A stretch of 64,000 nucleotides of DNA from Sphingobacterium allocomposti (GTDB lineage: Bacteria > Bacteroidota > Bacteroidia > Sphingobacteriales > Sphingobacteriaceae), in the NCBI RefSeq assembly GCF_008124885.1, contig NZ_VNHX01000010.1, positions 87,735-151,734 of the forward strand, given 5' to 3'. The notes beneath the pieces were generated by a model, which searched no databases, had not been told where the DNA came from, and was given only the letters and a program-made list of their open reading frames with translations. Numbering within the stretch: position 1 is the stretch's first letter; each line of letters opens with the position of its first letter. The position numbers and the translations under genes are program-made. Shown here piece after piece: positions 45,024-53,908 of the stretch.

Positions 45024-46092
45024 GCGAAAAATAATACACATCGATATGGATGCTTTCTATGCGTCCGTCGAGCAGCGCGACTTTCCCGAACTGCGCGGCA
45101 AACCGTTGGCTGTCGGCGGATCGCCGGACGGCAGAGGTGTGGTGGCAACCGCCAGCTACGAAGCACGCAAGTTCGGTGTCAAATCGGCTATGCCGTCGCG
45201 GCAGGCGATACAGCTATGTCCGCAACTCATTTTTTGCCGGCCTCGTTTTGAAGTATACAAGGAGGTCTCGCGGGCCATCCGAGAAATCTTCTCCCGTTAT
45301 ACGGACCTGATTGAACCCCTGTCATTGGACGAAGCGTATCTCGACGTGACACACGACAAACCCGGCATTGGGTCGGCAATTGAAGTCGCCAAGGCCATCA
45401 AAGACGCTATCCGCTACGAACTGGATTTGACAGCCTCCGCAGGCGTATCCATTAATAAGTTCATCGCTAAGATCGCATCCGATTACCATAAGCCTGATGG
45501 CCTCACGTTCATAGGTCCGTCGAAGATCGTTCCGTTTTTAGAGAAGCTACCTATCGAAAAGTTCTTCGGAGTAGGGAAGGTCACCGCACAGAAGATGAAA
45601 GGAATGGGGATACATACAGGAGGCGATTTAAAACGGTTTTCCGAAACAGAACTGATCAGCAGGTTCGGCAAGTCGGGTAAGTTTTTCTATCATATCGTGC
45701 GCGGTGAAGACGACCGGCCTGTGAAGCCGAACCGGATTTCCAAGTCAATTGGCGCAGAGGATACTTTCGAGACCGACCTGTTTGAATTAGAAGACATGTT
45801 ACTGGAGCTAAAGGCGCTCAGCGAGAAAGTGGAGAAGCGGCTAACGGCAAAATCGTCCCAGGGCCGGACCGTTACACTTAAGATAAAGTTTGCCGATTTC
45901 ACGCAGATCACCCGAAGCAGGACAACGCCTTCGTATATCCATAGTGCGCAGGAGATCTTGCAATACGCCTCCGAATTGTTTAGCAAAGTAGACCTGGAGA
46001 ATAGAAAGGTAAGGCTGCTCGGTATCAGCATTTCGAACTTTTATGAAAACGACGTGGAAAAGCTGCATAACCCGCAGCTCCGTCTGTTCTAG
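45004..46092 (+). CDS. dinB: DNA polymerase IV
   Basis: A 362-residue Y-family polymerase for translesion synthesis. Catalytic residues are present: D14 and D16 in HIDMDAFYASVE, and the Asp/Glu in SLDEAYLDVT. The finger, palm, thumb and little-finger regions are complete, with SVGASINK-type ASAGVSINKFIAKIASD and KFFGVGKVTAQKM. The C-terminus NPQLRLF is a good beta-clamp binding motif. ATG 45010 is an alternative start. It overlaps the DUF3267 gene and, unlike the imuA cassette, has no SOS-like operator upstream. Confidence 0.96.
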   Translation: MPMLEIKRKIIHIDMDAFYASVEQRDFPELRGKPLAVGGSPDGRGVVATASYEARKFGVKSAMPSRQAIQLCPQLIFCRPRFEVYKEVSRAIREIFSRYTDLIEPLSLDEAYLDVTHDKPGIGSAIEVAKAIKDAIRYELDLTASAGVSINKFIAKIASDYHKPDGLTFIGPSKIVPFLEKLPIEKFFGVGKVTAQKMKGMGIHTGGDLKRFSETELISRFGKSGKFFYHIVRGEDDRPVKPNRISKSIGAEDTFETDLFELEDMLLELKALSEKVEKRLTAKSSQGRTVTLKIKFADFTQITRSRTTPSYIHSAQEILQYASELFSKVDLENRKVRLLGISISNFYENDVEKLHNPQLRLF

Positions 46093-46104
46093 GTAAAACA
46101 AAAA

Positions 46105-46128
46105 AGAAAGGAGCTACAGCTCCTTTCT
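46105..46128. terminator. bidirectional terminator between dinB and rpoN
   Basis: AGAAAGGAGCT (46105-46115) pairs with AGCTCCTTTCT (46118-46128), with a very short loop. An A-rich stretch precedes it, which gives U-rich RNA on the minus strand. It overlaps the rpoN stop. Confidence 0.7.
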
Positions 46129-47577
46129 AAGTCTTGCAACCGGTATATTCATGGCTTCCCGATATTTGGCCACGGTTCTTCTCGCGATCGTGTACCCTTT
46201 TTCCTTTAAGATTTCGGTAAGTTTCTCGTCCGCCAAGGGCTTTTTCTTATCTTCGTTGGCAATACATTCTTCGAGGATCTTCTTCACCTCTTTATTGGAA
46301 ACCTCCTCCCCGGAGTCCGTTTGTATCGCTTCCGAGAAAAACGACTTCAGCAGGAAAGTACCAAACTCAGTCTGCACATACTTTGAGTTCGCTACACGCG
46401 ACACTGTCGAAATGTCCATCTCTATGCGGTCGGCAATATCTTTTAGGATCATCGGCTTCAGCAGGCGCTCATCTCCTGTCTGAAAATACTCGTATTGGTA
46501 CTCCATAATCGCATTCATCGTCTTCAACAACGTCTGTTGCCGTTGCTTTATCGCGTCGATAAACCACTTGGCGGAGTCGAGCTTCTGCTTCACAAACTGA
46601 ACGGCCTCCTTCATCTTTTTGTCGGTCTTTTCAGCTTTCTCGTAGTGTTCAAACATTTCTTGATAGGAGCGCGACACACGAAGTTCGGGTGCATTCCGTC
46701 CGTTCAATGTGAGATGCAGCACGCCATCGTTGTTCGAGATATGAAAGTCCGGAATGATATGAAGCTGCTTTCCCGCCACAGCCCCCGAATCGCCGGGCTT
46801 GGGGTTTAACTTCAGGATTTCCGCAATGATGTCGCGCAGTTCGATAGAGTTTACTCCCAGCTGCTTCTCTATCTTATCATAATGTTTCTTCGTAAACTCT
46901 TCTAAATGATTTTCAACAACCTTAATGGCCTGACAAATAATAGGGTTATTTGCATCTTTTTTACGTAATTGTATAAGCAGGCATTCCTGCAGATCGCGGG
47001 CACCAATGCCTGCCGGCTCGAAGTCCTGGATAACTTTCAGCATAGCCTCCACTTCCTGCTCATTTACAATAACATTTTGTGAAAAAGCAAGGTCATCAAT
47101 CAGCGACAGCGTCGGACGCCTTAAGTATCCATCATCGTCAAGACTTCCAATTATCTGCTGCCCAATAAGATAATCTTGGTCAGACAAGGCCAGAAGATCC
47201 AATTGATTCTGTAGCGTCTCAAAAAAAGAATCCTGTATAGCAATAGGAATTTCCTTTCGATCATCTTCATCATCTCCTCCGTAATTACCCGAATAATCGT
47301 TATAGTCGTCCTCCTGTATATATTCGTCCACACTAAATTCTTCTTCAAAGTCACCGCTTTCTTCGTCGTAGCTATCGTCAGGATCTTTATCGGGGTATTC
47401 TTCAACAGGGTCAGTCATATTCGTCAAACTTCCATCCTCTAGGGCAGGATTTTCTTCCAGCTCTTCCTTAATACGGGCATCCAAAGAAACCGTAGGAACC
47501 TGTAACAGTTTGATAAACTGAATCTGCTGAGGCGAAAGTTTCTGTAATAATTTTTGCTGTAGTGTTTGCTTTAACAT
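46114..47577 (-). CDS. rpoN: RNA polymerase sigma-54 factor
   Basis: A 487-residue sigma-54. The N-terminal activator-interacting region is Gln/Leu-rich (QQKLLQKLSPQQIQFIKLLQ), followed by a very acidic region (about 45-105) and the core-binding domain. The C-terminal DNA-binding part has the helix-turn-helix (LKDIADRIEMDISTVSRVANSK) and the RpoN box ARRTVAKYREAMNIP. It recognises -24/-12 promoters and needs an AAA+ activator, none of which is in this window. The gap up to mrcA (47578-47889) is AT-rich in part and holds no gene that I recognise. Confidence 0.96.
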   Translation of the reverse strand: MLKQTLQQKLLQKLSPQQIQFIKLLQVPTVSLDARIKEELEENPALEDGSLTNMTDPVEEYPDKDPDDSYDEESGDFEEEFSVDEYIQEDDYNDYSGNYGGDDEDDRKEIPIAIQDSFFETLQNQLDLLALSDQDYLIGQQIIGSLDDDGYLRRPTLSLIDDLAFSQNVIVNEQEVEAMLKVIQDFEPAGIGARDLQECLLIQLRKKDANNPIICQAIKVVENHLEEFTKKHYDKIEKQLGVNSIELRDIIAEILKLNPKPGDSGAVAGKQLHIIPDFHISNNDGVLHLTLNGRNAPELRVSRSYQEMFEHYEKAEKTDKKMKEAVQFVKQKLDSAKWFIDAIKQRQQTLLKTMNAIMEYQYEYFQTGDERLLKPMILKDIADRIEMDISTVSRVANSKYVQTEFGTFLLKSFFSEAIQTDSGEEVSNKEVKKILEECIANEDKKKPLADEKLTEILKEKGYTIARRTVAKYREAMNIPVARLRKEL

Positions 47578-47889
47578 CGTCTATGCTTCTTTTCAATCGT
47601 AAAAATACTTAAATAAATCGTAAAAGTAAATCGTCGCTTATAAAGCAGGCAGAATTCAAATTAAATTATCCGCGCTTGGCCGGGAACCTTTTCTTTTTAC
47701 ATCGGGCAGGAGAACGGCATGTTCATGCTGACATTCCTTTGGGCGTGAACAAAATAGGACAACCTGCGGCAGGACGTCTATGGAAAAGGTGTGCCCAAAA
47801 ATGTTAAAATTAGTTAATTCCAAAACCGCAATTCCCTTTTTTTACGTTCAATGGCTGTTTTTCGAAAAACAATTTTCATCTTTACCGTT

Positions 47890-50220
47890 ATGTTTAGAAG
47901 GATTAAAAACAGGTTTCTCCGATATATTTTAATTGCTGTTTATAGCTTGATTCTTTTGATTTGTGCCGTACAACTTAACTTCCTCTGGCTGTTCGGCTAT
48001 TCGCCTACCAAAAAAGATATTATTCTTCCAACATTAAACGTATCCTCCGAATTATACACGGCAGATTCAGTGTTAATAGGCCGGTATTTTCAGGAAGACA
48101 GGGATCCTGTTTCCTACGACAGCATTTCGGAGAATATTTTAAATGCGTTGATTGCGACAGAAGACGTCCGTTTCTATAAACATAGTGGAGTGGATTTTTT
48201 CGGCCTATTCTCGGGCATTGTCTCCACGTTACGGGGCGACAAGAGAGGCGGAAGCACCATCACGCAGCAGCTTGCGAAAAATCTATACCGTACACGCTAT
48301 GCGCAGTCGCAGGGCCTGCTGGGGCATATTCCGGGGCTGCGTATGGCCGTAACGAAGTTTAAAGAGTGGCTGACTGCATATAAGCTGGAAAGCCGCTACG
48401 AGAAGAACGACATTATTACGATGTACCTCAATACGGTCTCATTTAGCAACAATGCGTATGGAATTAAGTCGGCTTCGATACGCTACTTCAACAAGCATCC
48501 GAAAGACCTGACTGCGCCCGAAGCCGCCGTACTTGTAGGAATGCTTAAGGGTACGACGCTGTATAACCCAATACGGAATCCGAAGAAATCCCTGGAACGC
48601 AGAAACGTGGTCCTCGGACAGATGCAGAAAGAGGGCTATATCTCCAACGAGGAGTTTACGTCGTTATCGAAGGTTCCGCTGGGACTAAACCTGAACAGTC
48701 AGGAAGCCAGGGGGGCCAACGACTCCTACTTACGGGCAGCAGTGGAAAAATGGCTGGAAAAGTGGAGCGAAGAGAACGATGTTGATATTTATACCGCCGG
48801 ACTGAAGATCTACACAACCATCGACTCCCGCATGCAGAAAATAGCGGAGGAAGCCGTCAGCAAGCAGATGAAGGAGCTTCAGAGACGGCTGGATAATGTA
48901 TGGGGAGATGAACTCCCGTGGAGGGACAAAAGCGGCGCCGTTATAGAAGGTTTTCTGGAAGATAAGGCCCGTAAGCTCCCTATTTTCAAATCACTTATGG
49001 AGGAGTATAAAGACGAGCAACGGGTATTCGATATCCTTAGCCAGCCTAAGAAAATGCGTGTATTCACCTGGGATGACCCGGCAAAAGAGGTTAACATGTC
49101 GACGTTAGACTCCCTAAAGCACTACCTAACCATGCTCAATACTGGAATGATGGCCATGAACCCCTATAACGGACAGATCAAAGTATGGGTAGGCGGGATC
49201 AACCATCAGTATTATAAGTTCGACCACGTAAATCAGGCTAGACGGCAGGCCGGATCCACCTTTAAACCATTTGTCTATCTTACGGCCCTGGAAAGCGGCA
49301 TGACGCCCTGCGACACCTACGAAGATAAACCCGTCCGGTTAGACTTTGTTAACAAAAAAGGAGAGCAGGAAGTTTGGGAGCCGAAAAATGCCGACTGGAC
49401 ATTTTCTTACCGGAAGATGTCGCTTCGCTGGGCAATGGCTCGTTCTTTAAACACAGTTACGGCACAAATAACCCGCGATGTGGGCTGGGACAAGATCGTG
49501 GAGACGGCACATCGCGTCGGTATTACAAGCCACTTAGAATCCGTGCCTTCGGTAGGGCTCGGTTCTAATGACGTGTCGGTATTTGAAATGGTCAACGCGT
49601 ACGCTACCTTTATGAATGAAGGGAAACGTGTCGAACCGATTTTGGTATCGAAAATTTACGATAGCGACGGAAAGATGATTGCCTCATTCGAAACTAAGCA
49701 GAAGCAGGTGATCGATCCGGAGAACGCCTGGCTGATGACGTACATGTTAAGAGGGACGATGGAAGAGCCCGGAGGTACTTCACAGGCGCTATGGGAGTGG
49801 GATCTGTTCGGTAACAACAATCAGGTGGGCGGCAAGACGGGTACGTCTTCAGATTATGTCGACGGATGGTATATGGGCGTTACCAAAGATCTGGTGGCCG
49901 GCGTGTGGGTGGGCTGCGATGAGCAGAGCGTACATTTTAAAAACTCGCATACAGGCGAAGGGTCAAAGACAGCTTTACCCATATACGCGCTGTTTATGGA
50001 GGAGCTCTATAAGCATCCCGAGCTCGGCGTGACACAAGGGGAGTTTCCCGAGCCCAAAGTGGAGATCAAGAAAAAGTACTACTGTCCTAGTCCGCGGATT
50101 ACGATTTCAGCGCCGGCAGACAGTACAGCGGGACCGGATATAGACACGAGTTTAGATGTCCTGGAAGGTACAGAAGAAGAAATTATGGAGGTTCCGGAAA
50201 CAACAGAAGAAAACCGATAG
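47890..50220 (+). CDS. mrcA: bifunctional penicillin-binding protein 1A
   Basis: A class A PBP of 776 residues that polymerises glycan strands and cross-links peptidoglycan. One N-terminal membrane anchor (FLRYILIAVYSLILLICAV). The glycosyltransferase domain has EDVRFYKHSGVDF and the GGSTITQQLAKNLY motif. The transpeptidase domain has the nucleophile in RQAGSTFKP, the SLN triad and KTGTSSDYVDGW. The C-terminal tail is acidic and Thr-rich. The frame is open to 47851, but ATG 47890 gives a short positively charged lead into the membrane helix. It should be a beta-lactam target. Confidence 0.95.
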   Translation: MFRRIKNRFLRYILIAVYSLILLICAVQLNFLWLFGYSPTKKDIILPTLNVSSELYTADSVLIGRYFQEDRDPVSYDSISENILNALIATEDVRFYKHSGVDFFGLFSGIVSTLRGDKRGGSTITQQLAKNLYRTRYAQSQGLLGHIPGLRMAVTKFKEWLTAYKLESRYEKNDIITMYLNTVSFSNNAYGIKSASIRYFNKHPKDLTAPEAAVLVGMLKGTTLYNPIRNPKKSLERRNVVLGQMQKEGYISNEEFTSLSKVPLGLNLNSQEARGANDSYLRAAVEKWLEKWSEENDVDIYTAGLKIYTTIDSRMQKIAEEAVSKQMKELQRRLDNVWGDELPWRDKSGAVIEGFLEDKARKLPIFKSLMEEYKDEQRVFDILSQPKKMRVFTWDDPAKEVNMSTLDSLKHYLTMLNTGMMAMNPYNGQIKVWVGGINHQYYKFDHVNQARRQAGSTFKPFVYLTALESGMTPCDTYEDKPVRLDFVNKKGEQEVWEPKNADWTFSYRKMSLRWAMARSLNTVTAQITRDVGWDKIVETAHRVGITSHLESVPSVGLGSNDVSVFEMVNAYATFMNEGKRVEPILVSKIYDSDGKMIASFETKQKQVIDPENAWLMTYMLRGTMEEPGGTSQALWEWDLFGNNNQVGGKTGTSSDYVDGWYMGVTKDLVAGVWVGCDEQSVHFKNSHTGEGSKTALPIYALFMEELYKHPELGVTQGEFPEPKVEIKKKYYCPSPRITISAPADSTAGPDIDTSLDVLEGTEEEIMEVPETTEENR

Positions 50221-50223
50221 CGA

Positions 50224-50231
50224 TAAATTTG
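50224..50231 (+). promoter_or_regulatory. -7 promoter element of the surface metalloprotease-like gene
   Basis: TAAATTTG, an exact TAnnTTTG match, 27 bases before the start of the next gene and 4 bases after the mrcA stop. Confidence 0.4.
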
Positions 50232-50258
50232 TATTTTTATTGTAACTAATCTTTAATT

Positions 50259-53200
50259 ATGAATACACATCGTGGATTAAGCTGGATAAAGCTAGTGAAA
50301 TGGATCTTGGGGTCTATGCTGTTTTTTGCTATGCCGCAACTCGTATCAGCGCAGTACTTTGGGCAGAACAAGATGCGTTACAAGAAATTGAAGTTTAAAG
50401 TAAACGAGACGCCACATTTCGAAATGTATACCTATCTGGAAAACGACAGTATGGTAAACTGGCTTGCCAAGGAAGCTGAAGTTTGGTATGGCATGCACCA
50501 GCAGGTCTTTCAGGATACATTTTTAAGGAAAAACCCGATTATCATCTACAACAACCACCCCGAGTTTCAGCAAACGACAGCAATTTCCGGCGAGATATCG
50601 GTAGGGACCGGAGGTGTCACCGAAGCTTTCAAGCAGCGGGTCGTAATGCCGGTCATGCAGATAAACCAGCAAACCAGACACGTTCTGGGACACGAAATGG
50701 TGCACGCCTTTCAATACCGTGTTCTGATGGAAGGCAGAGATACCACCCGTCTGGAAAGCGTAGCGAATATACCACTATGGATGGTCGAAGGGATGGCCGA
50801 GTATCTCTCTATCGGAAAGAAAGACGCGTTCACCGCTATGTGGATGCGCGATGCTTATGCCCGTGAGGACATTCCTTCGTTGAAACAGATGACCGAACAG
50901 TCCTACAACTACTTTCCATACCGTTACGGACAGGCGTTCTGGGCGTATGTAGGTGCAACCTACGGCGATACCGTCATTATGCCTCTTTTTATAGAAACAG
51001 CAAAATACGGTTACGAATTCGCAATGCGCAGGGTCTTCGGCTACGATGCGCAAACCATGTCTACGCTCTGGCGCAACAGCATGGAGTCTACCTTCAAAGC
51101 GCTGAATAAGGATACAACTTCCAGGCCTATCGGACAGCCGCTGATCACCTCGAAAAACGGCGGACGCATGAACGTTGCCCCCGCCATTTCGCCAGATGGA
51201 CGGTTTGTCGCGTTTATGTCGGAAAAGGATCTGTTTGGTATCGATCTATTCCTTGCAGACGCCACATCGGGACGGATCATTCGAAAACTGGGAAGCCGGA
51301 CCACCAATAAGGATATAGACGAGTTCAGCTACTTAGAGTCGGCAGGCGATTTCTCATCCGACAGCAAACGGTTTGCTTTCAGCGTCTTCAGCGAGGGCAA
51401 GAACAAACTGATGATCATCGATGTTGAAACCGGAAGAGTTGTTTCCACGGATGCCATGGGTGATATTGTGGAGTTTACCAATATCACTTTTTCACCCGAC
51501 GGGGATCGGGTTGCTTTCTCAGGGCTGAAAGAAGGACGAAGTGATATTTACGTATACAACCTAAAAACAAAAGAGCTCGACCAGCTGACCGATGATAAAT
51601 ACTCAGACTTCCAGCCAAGCTTTTCCCCTGACGGCAGACAGATTGTTTTCAGTACCGACAGGGTTTCGTTTCAGAGCGATTCCAGGGCCGTAGACATTCC
51701 TATGGGACTTGCCGTTATTGATGTAAATACACGTCAGGTCGTGCCCATTGATGTTTTTCCGGGAGCAAACAACCTAAACCCACATTTTTCGGGGGATGGT
51801 AAGCATATCTATTTTCTTTCGAACGGCGACGGCTACCGTAATCTGTTTCGCTATTCCACGGAAACGTATGCTGTTGAGCAGCTGACCGATTACTTTACAG
51901 GAATAAGCGGCATCACCGAATACTCGCCGGCGATGAGCATCTCCCGAAATGACGATATCGTGTATTCTTATTTCAAAGGCAACCAATACAGTATTTATAA
52001 AGCCAAGTCGTCCGACTTCGAGCCGACGGTCGTGGATGCCAGTGTGTCGGATTTCAGGGCCGCGATGCTGCCTCCCGATGTAAACAGGGGTGTCAATGTT
52101 GTCAACACGAATTTACAGAACTTCAATGCGTATCGTCGAATTAACGACACGCAGATAAGTCCGGTTCCATACCGGTCGAAGTTTAAGCTGGATTATCTGG
52201 CGAATTCCGGCGTCGGCATGACCGTGGGAACACGTTATGGCGCCGGCATGGCAGGAGGTATCTTTGGGATCTTCTCCGACATTTTAGGTTACAACCAGAT
52301 ATACTCCACCTTGAACATCAATGGCGAGGTGCAGGACTTCGGCGGACAGATTGCCTACGTCAACCAGCGTAGCCGCTGGAACTGGGGTGGCTCGGTGTCG
52401 CATATCCCGTACCGCAGTGGGTTCAGGATGTATGAGATGGATGATCTGGGGCGTGGAGGCGAGGAGCCGGTCGTCAGCGACTATATAATCCGACAGTTTG
52501 AAACGCAGGTGGACGCGTTTGTTGCTTATCCTTTTAACAGACACCATCGTTTTGAGATGGGCGGTGCCCTGGCCCGCTACGGCTATAACGTTGAAAAATG
52601 GAGACAACCGTATTTCGGCTTCGGTTTTCTCGATCGGGAACGCCTGTCCAACGACGAGGCTGCAAGAGTGCTGGGCGTGAGCAATCTCGATCCTTTGGTT
52701 ATGCAGCAGCTGAGCGCCTCCTTTGTCGGTGACAACTCTATTTTTGGGCTGACCGCTCCATTGGAAGGCTTCCGATACCGGTTGTCTGCCGGTCAATATT
52801 TTGGCGATATCAACATGCGCGTATACAATGTGGATGTGAGACGCTACGTACGATTTAAGCCTGTTACCATCGCGGCGCGGGCCTATTCCTACATCCGTTC
52901 AGGAGATGATGCCAACCGCTTACGCGGCAACTACATCGGTTATCCATTCTTCGTCCGGGGATATGATGACCTCAGCCGCGACCGTGTAGGAAACATTTCC
53001 TTTGACGACCTCATGGGATCCAGGGTGCTCGTCGGTAACTTTGAACTGCGCTTGCCTTTCACCGGCCCCGAGAAATTGGCCACCATAAAATCCGGATTGT
53101 TATTCTCGGATCTGAACCTGTTTTTTGATGCTGGTCTAGCTTGGAATAGTGGAAATAAAATCGTCAGCAGCTTAGATAAAAAACCGTTGGTGGAGCAGTA

Positions 53201-53411
53201 TTATTCGGATGGCACCCGGGTTGAAGACGAAACCGGACGCCCGATCTTAGGATACGACAGAAACTACAGAGTGCCTGTGTTCAGTGCCGGCGTTTCTCTG
53301 CGTGTCAATCTGTTTGGCGCCATGATATTGGAACCTTACTATGCCATTCCTTTTGTATCATCCAGAACGAAATTTGGAACCTTCGGATTAAACTTTATGC
53401 CGGGTTGGTAG
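50259..53411 (+). CDS. large exported protein: metallopeptidase-like + TolB propeller + outer-membrane barrel
   Basis: A 1050-residue envelope protein. A signal peptide runs to about residue 31 (cleavage near VSAQ). Residues about 45-280 resemble a peptidase MA-like gluzincin domain with HEMVH at 145-149 and WMVEGMAEYL (Glu near 177) as zinc-site parts. Residues about 300-640 are a beta-propeller of TolB/PD40 repeats (ISPDGRFVAFMS, FSPDGDRVAFSG, FSPDGRQIVFST). The last 400 residues look like an Omp85/BamA-type outer-membrane barrel: FFVRGYDDLSRDR and the closing FGTFGLNFMPGW, a typical last-strand signal. I infer a surface- or periplasm-facing protease anchored by its own barrel. Confidence 0.8.
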   Translation: MNTHRGLSWIKLVKWILGSMLFFAMPQLVSAQYFGQNKMRYKKLKFKVNETPHFEMYTYLENDSMVNWLAKEAEVWYGMHQQVFQDTFLRKNPIIIYNNHPEFQQTTAISGEISVGTGGVTEAFKQRVVMPVMQINQQTRHVLGHEMVHAFQYRVLMEGRDTTRLESVANIPLWMVEGMAEYLSIGKKDAFTAMWMRDAYAREDIPSLKQMTEQSYNYFPYRYGQAFWAYVGATYGDTVIMPLFIETAKYGYEFAMRRVFGYDAQTMSTLWRNSMESTFKALNKDTTSRPIGQPLITSKNGGRMNVAPAISPDGRFVAFMSEKDLFGIDLFLADATSGRIIRKLGSRTTNKDIDEFSYLESAGDFSSDSKRFAFSVFSEGKNKLMIIDVETGRVVSTDAMGDIVEFTNITFSPDGDRVAFSGLKEGRSDIYVYNLKTKELDQLTDDKYSDFQPSFSPDGRQIVFSTDRVSFQSDSRAVDIPMGLAVIDVNTRQVVPIDVFPGANNLNPHFSGDGKHIYFLSNGDGYRNLFRYSTETYAVEQLTDYFTGISGITEYSPAMSISRNDDIVYSYFKGNQYSIYKAKSSDFEPTVVDASVSDFRAAMLPPDVNRGVNVVNTNLQNFNAYRRINDTQISPVPYRSKFKLDYLANSGVGMTVGTRYGAGMAGGIFGIFSDILGYNQIYSTLNINGEVQDFGGQIAYVNQRSRWNWGGSVSHIPYRSGFRMYEMDDLGRGGEEPVVSDYIIRQFETQVDAFVAYPFNRHHRFEMGGALARYGYNVEKWRQPYFGFGFLDRERLSNDEAARVLGVSNLDPLVMQQLSASFVGDNSIFGLTAPLEGFRYRLSAGQYFGDINMRVYNVDVRRYVRFKPVTIAARAYSYIRSGDDANRLRGNYIGYPFFVRGYDDLSRDRVGNISFDDLMGSRVLVGNFELRLPFTGPEKLATIKSGLLFSDLNLFFDAGLAWNSGNKIVSSLDKKPLVEQYYSDGTRVEDETGRPILGYDRNYRVPVFSAGVSLRVNLFGAMILEPYYAIPFVSSRTKFGTFGLNFMPGW

Positions 53412-53462
53412 TCTTACCAATACAGGGATGTTTGATTAGTGTAGAGGATAAGGTTGTTAAAG

Positions 53463-53500
53463 GTCGTTGTTTCGCGTTAGGCGTAAACAACGACTTTTTT
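53463..53500 (+). terminator. intrinsic terminator
   Basis: A 10-bp stem GTCGTTGTTT/AAACAACGAC (53463-53472 and 53485-53494) followed by six T. It ends transcription from the 50259-53411 gene and overlaps the last codons of the convergent GIY-YIG gene. Confidence 0.75.
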
Positions 53501-53809
53501 GTTTTCAGTTCTGGCAGGGAACGGCTTTAAGTTAAGCCAGTTGGGGTTCTTCATCCGGATGAGGCGCTCCCTTTGCATGCGGGTAAAGCTGCGTAGCTGA
53601 TATTGTCGCAATACGGCCTGCTCTTTCGAATCAAACTCCTCCAGAAAAACCACGTTGTTTAATTTCGGAGTGGCGCTGAACAGCCCACCCACAACGCCCT
53701 GTATTTCCTGTAGTTTGGCGTTAATATCCGTGCAATAGCCCACTTCCAGGTAGGTCCGGTTGCTGTCTGTAACTATATATACGATGTGCTTGTCCATATT
53801 TATATCCAT
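53477..53809 (-). CDS. small GIY-YIG nuclease superfamily protein
   Basis: A 110-residue protein of the URI/YhbQ-like GIY-YIG group. The two-strand motif is altered (IVYIVTDSNRTYLEVGY in place of YxxxxxxYxG with a following Arg), so nuclease activity is uncertain. The C-terminal helix with its Glu (FDSKEQAVLRQYQLRSF) and the closing MKNPNWLNLKPF fit the family well. ATG 53797 is an alternative start (MDKHIVYIV). It is divergent from the S24 repressor gene; the shared region holds one exact and one degenerate operator, so it may belong to the same regulon. Confidence 0.75.
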   Translation of the reverse strand: MDINMDKHIVYIVTDSNRTYLEVGYCTDINAKLQEIQGVVGGLFSATPKLNNVVFLEEFDSKEQAVLRQYQLRSFTRMQRERLIRMKNPNWLNLKPFPARTENKKVVVYA

Positions 53810-53844
53810 TATGTGCTAATAAATTTGGTGATACCAATCTTAAT

Positions 53845-53861
53845 TACTAATTTTATTGGCA
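53845..53861. promoter_or_regulatory. degenerate second SOS-like operator
   Basis: TACTAA-TTTTA-TTGGCA: the left half is exact, the right half matches 4 of 6. Its centre is 23 bases from that of the exact site at 53868-53884, about two helical turns, so cooperative binding is possible. It is the nearer site to the divergent GIY-YIG gene. Confidence 0.4.
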
Positions 53862-53867
53862 CAATAT

Positions 53868-53884
53868 TACTAATAATTTTAGTA
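53868..53884. promoter_or_regulatory. SOS-like operator of the S24 repressor gene (autoregulation)
   Basis: TACTAA-TAATT-TTAGTA, exact in all 12 defined bases, 24 bases before the preferred start of the repressor. The same element precedes imuA, the exonuclease/GIY-YIG gene and, with one change, the radical-SAM gene. An operator before the repressor's own gene is typical of LexA autoregulation. Confidence 0.82.
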
Positions 53885-53908
53885 TTTAAAAATTTTTTAG
53901 AAAAAATC

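Noticed and set aside
53786..53908. N-terminal extension of the S24 repressor frame
   Set aside because: It encodes a hydrophobic stretch with no homology and would run through the operator; the XRE domain begins at ATG 53909.
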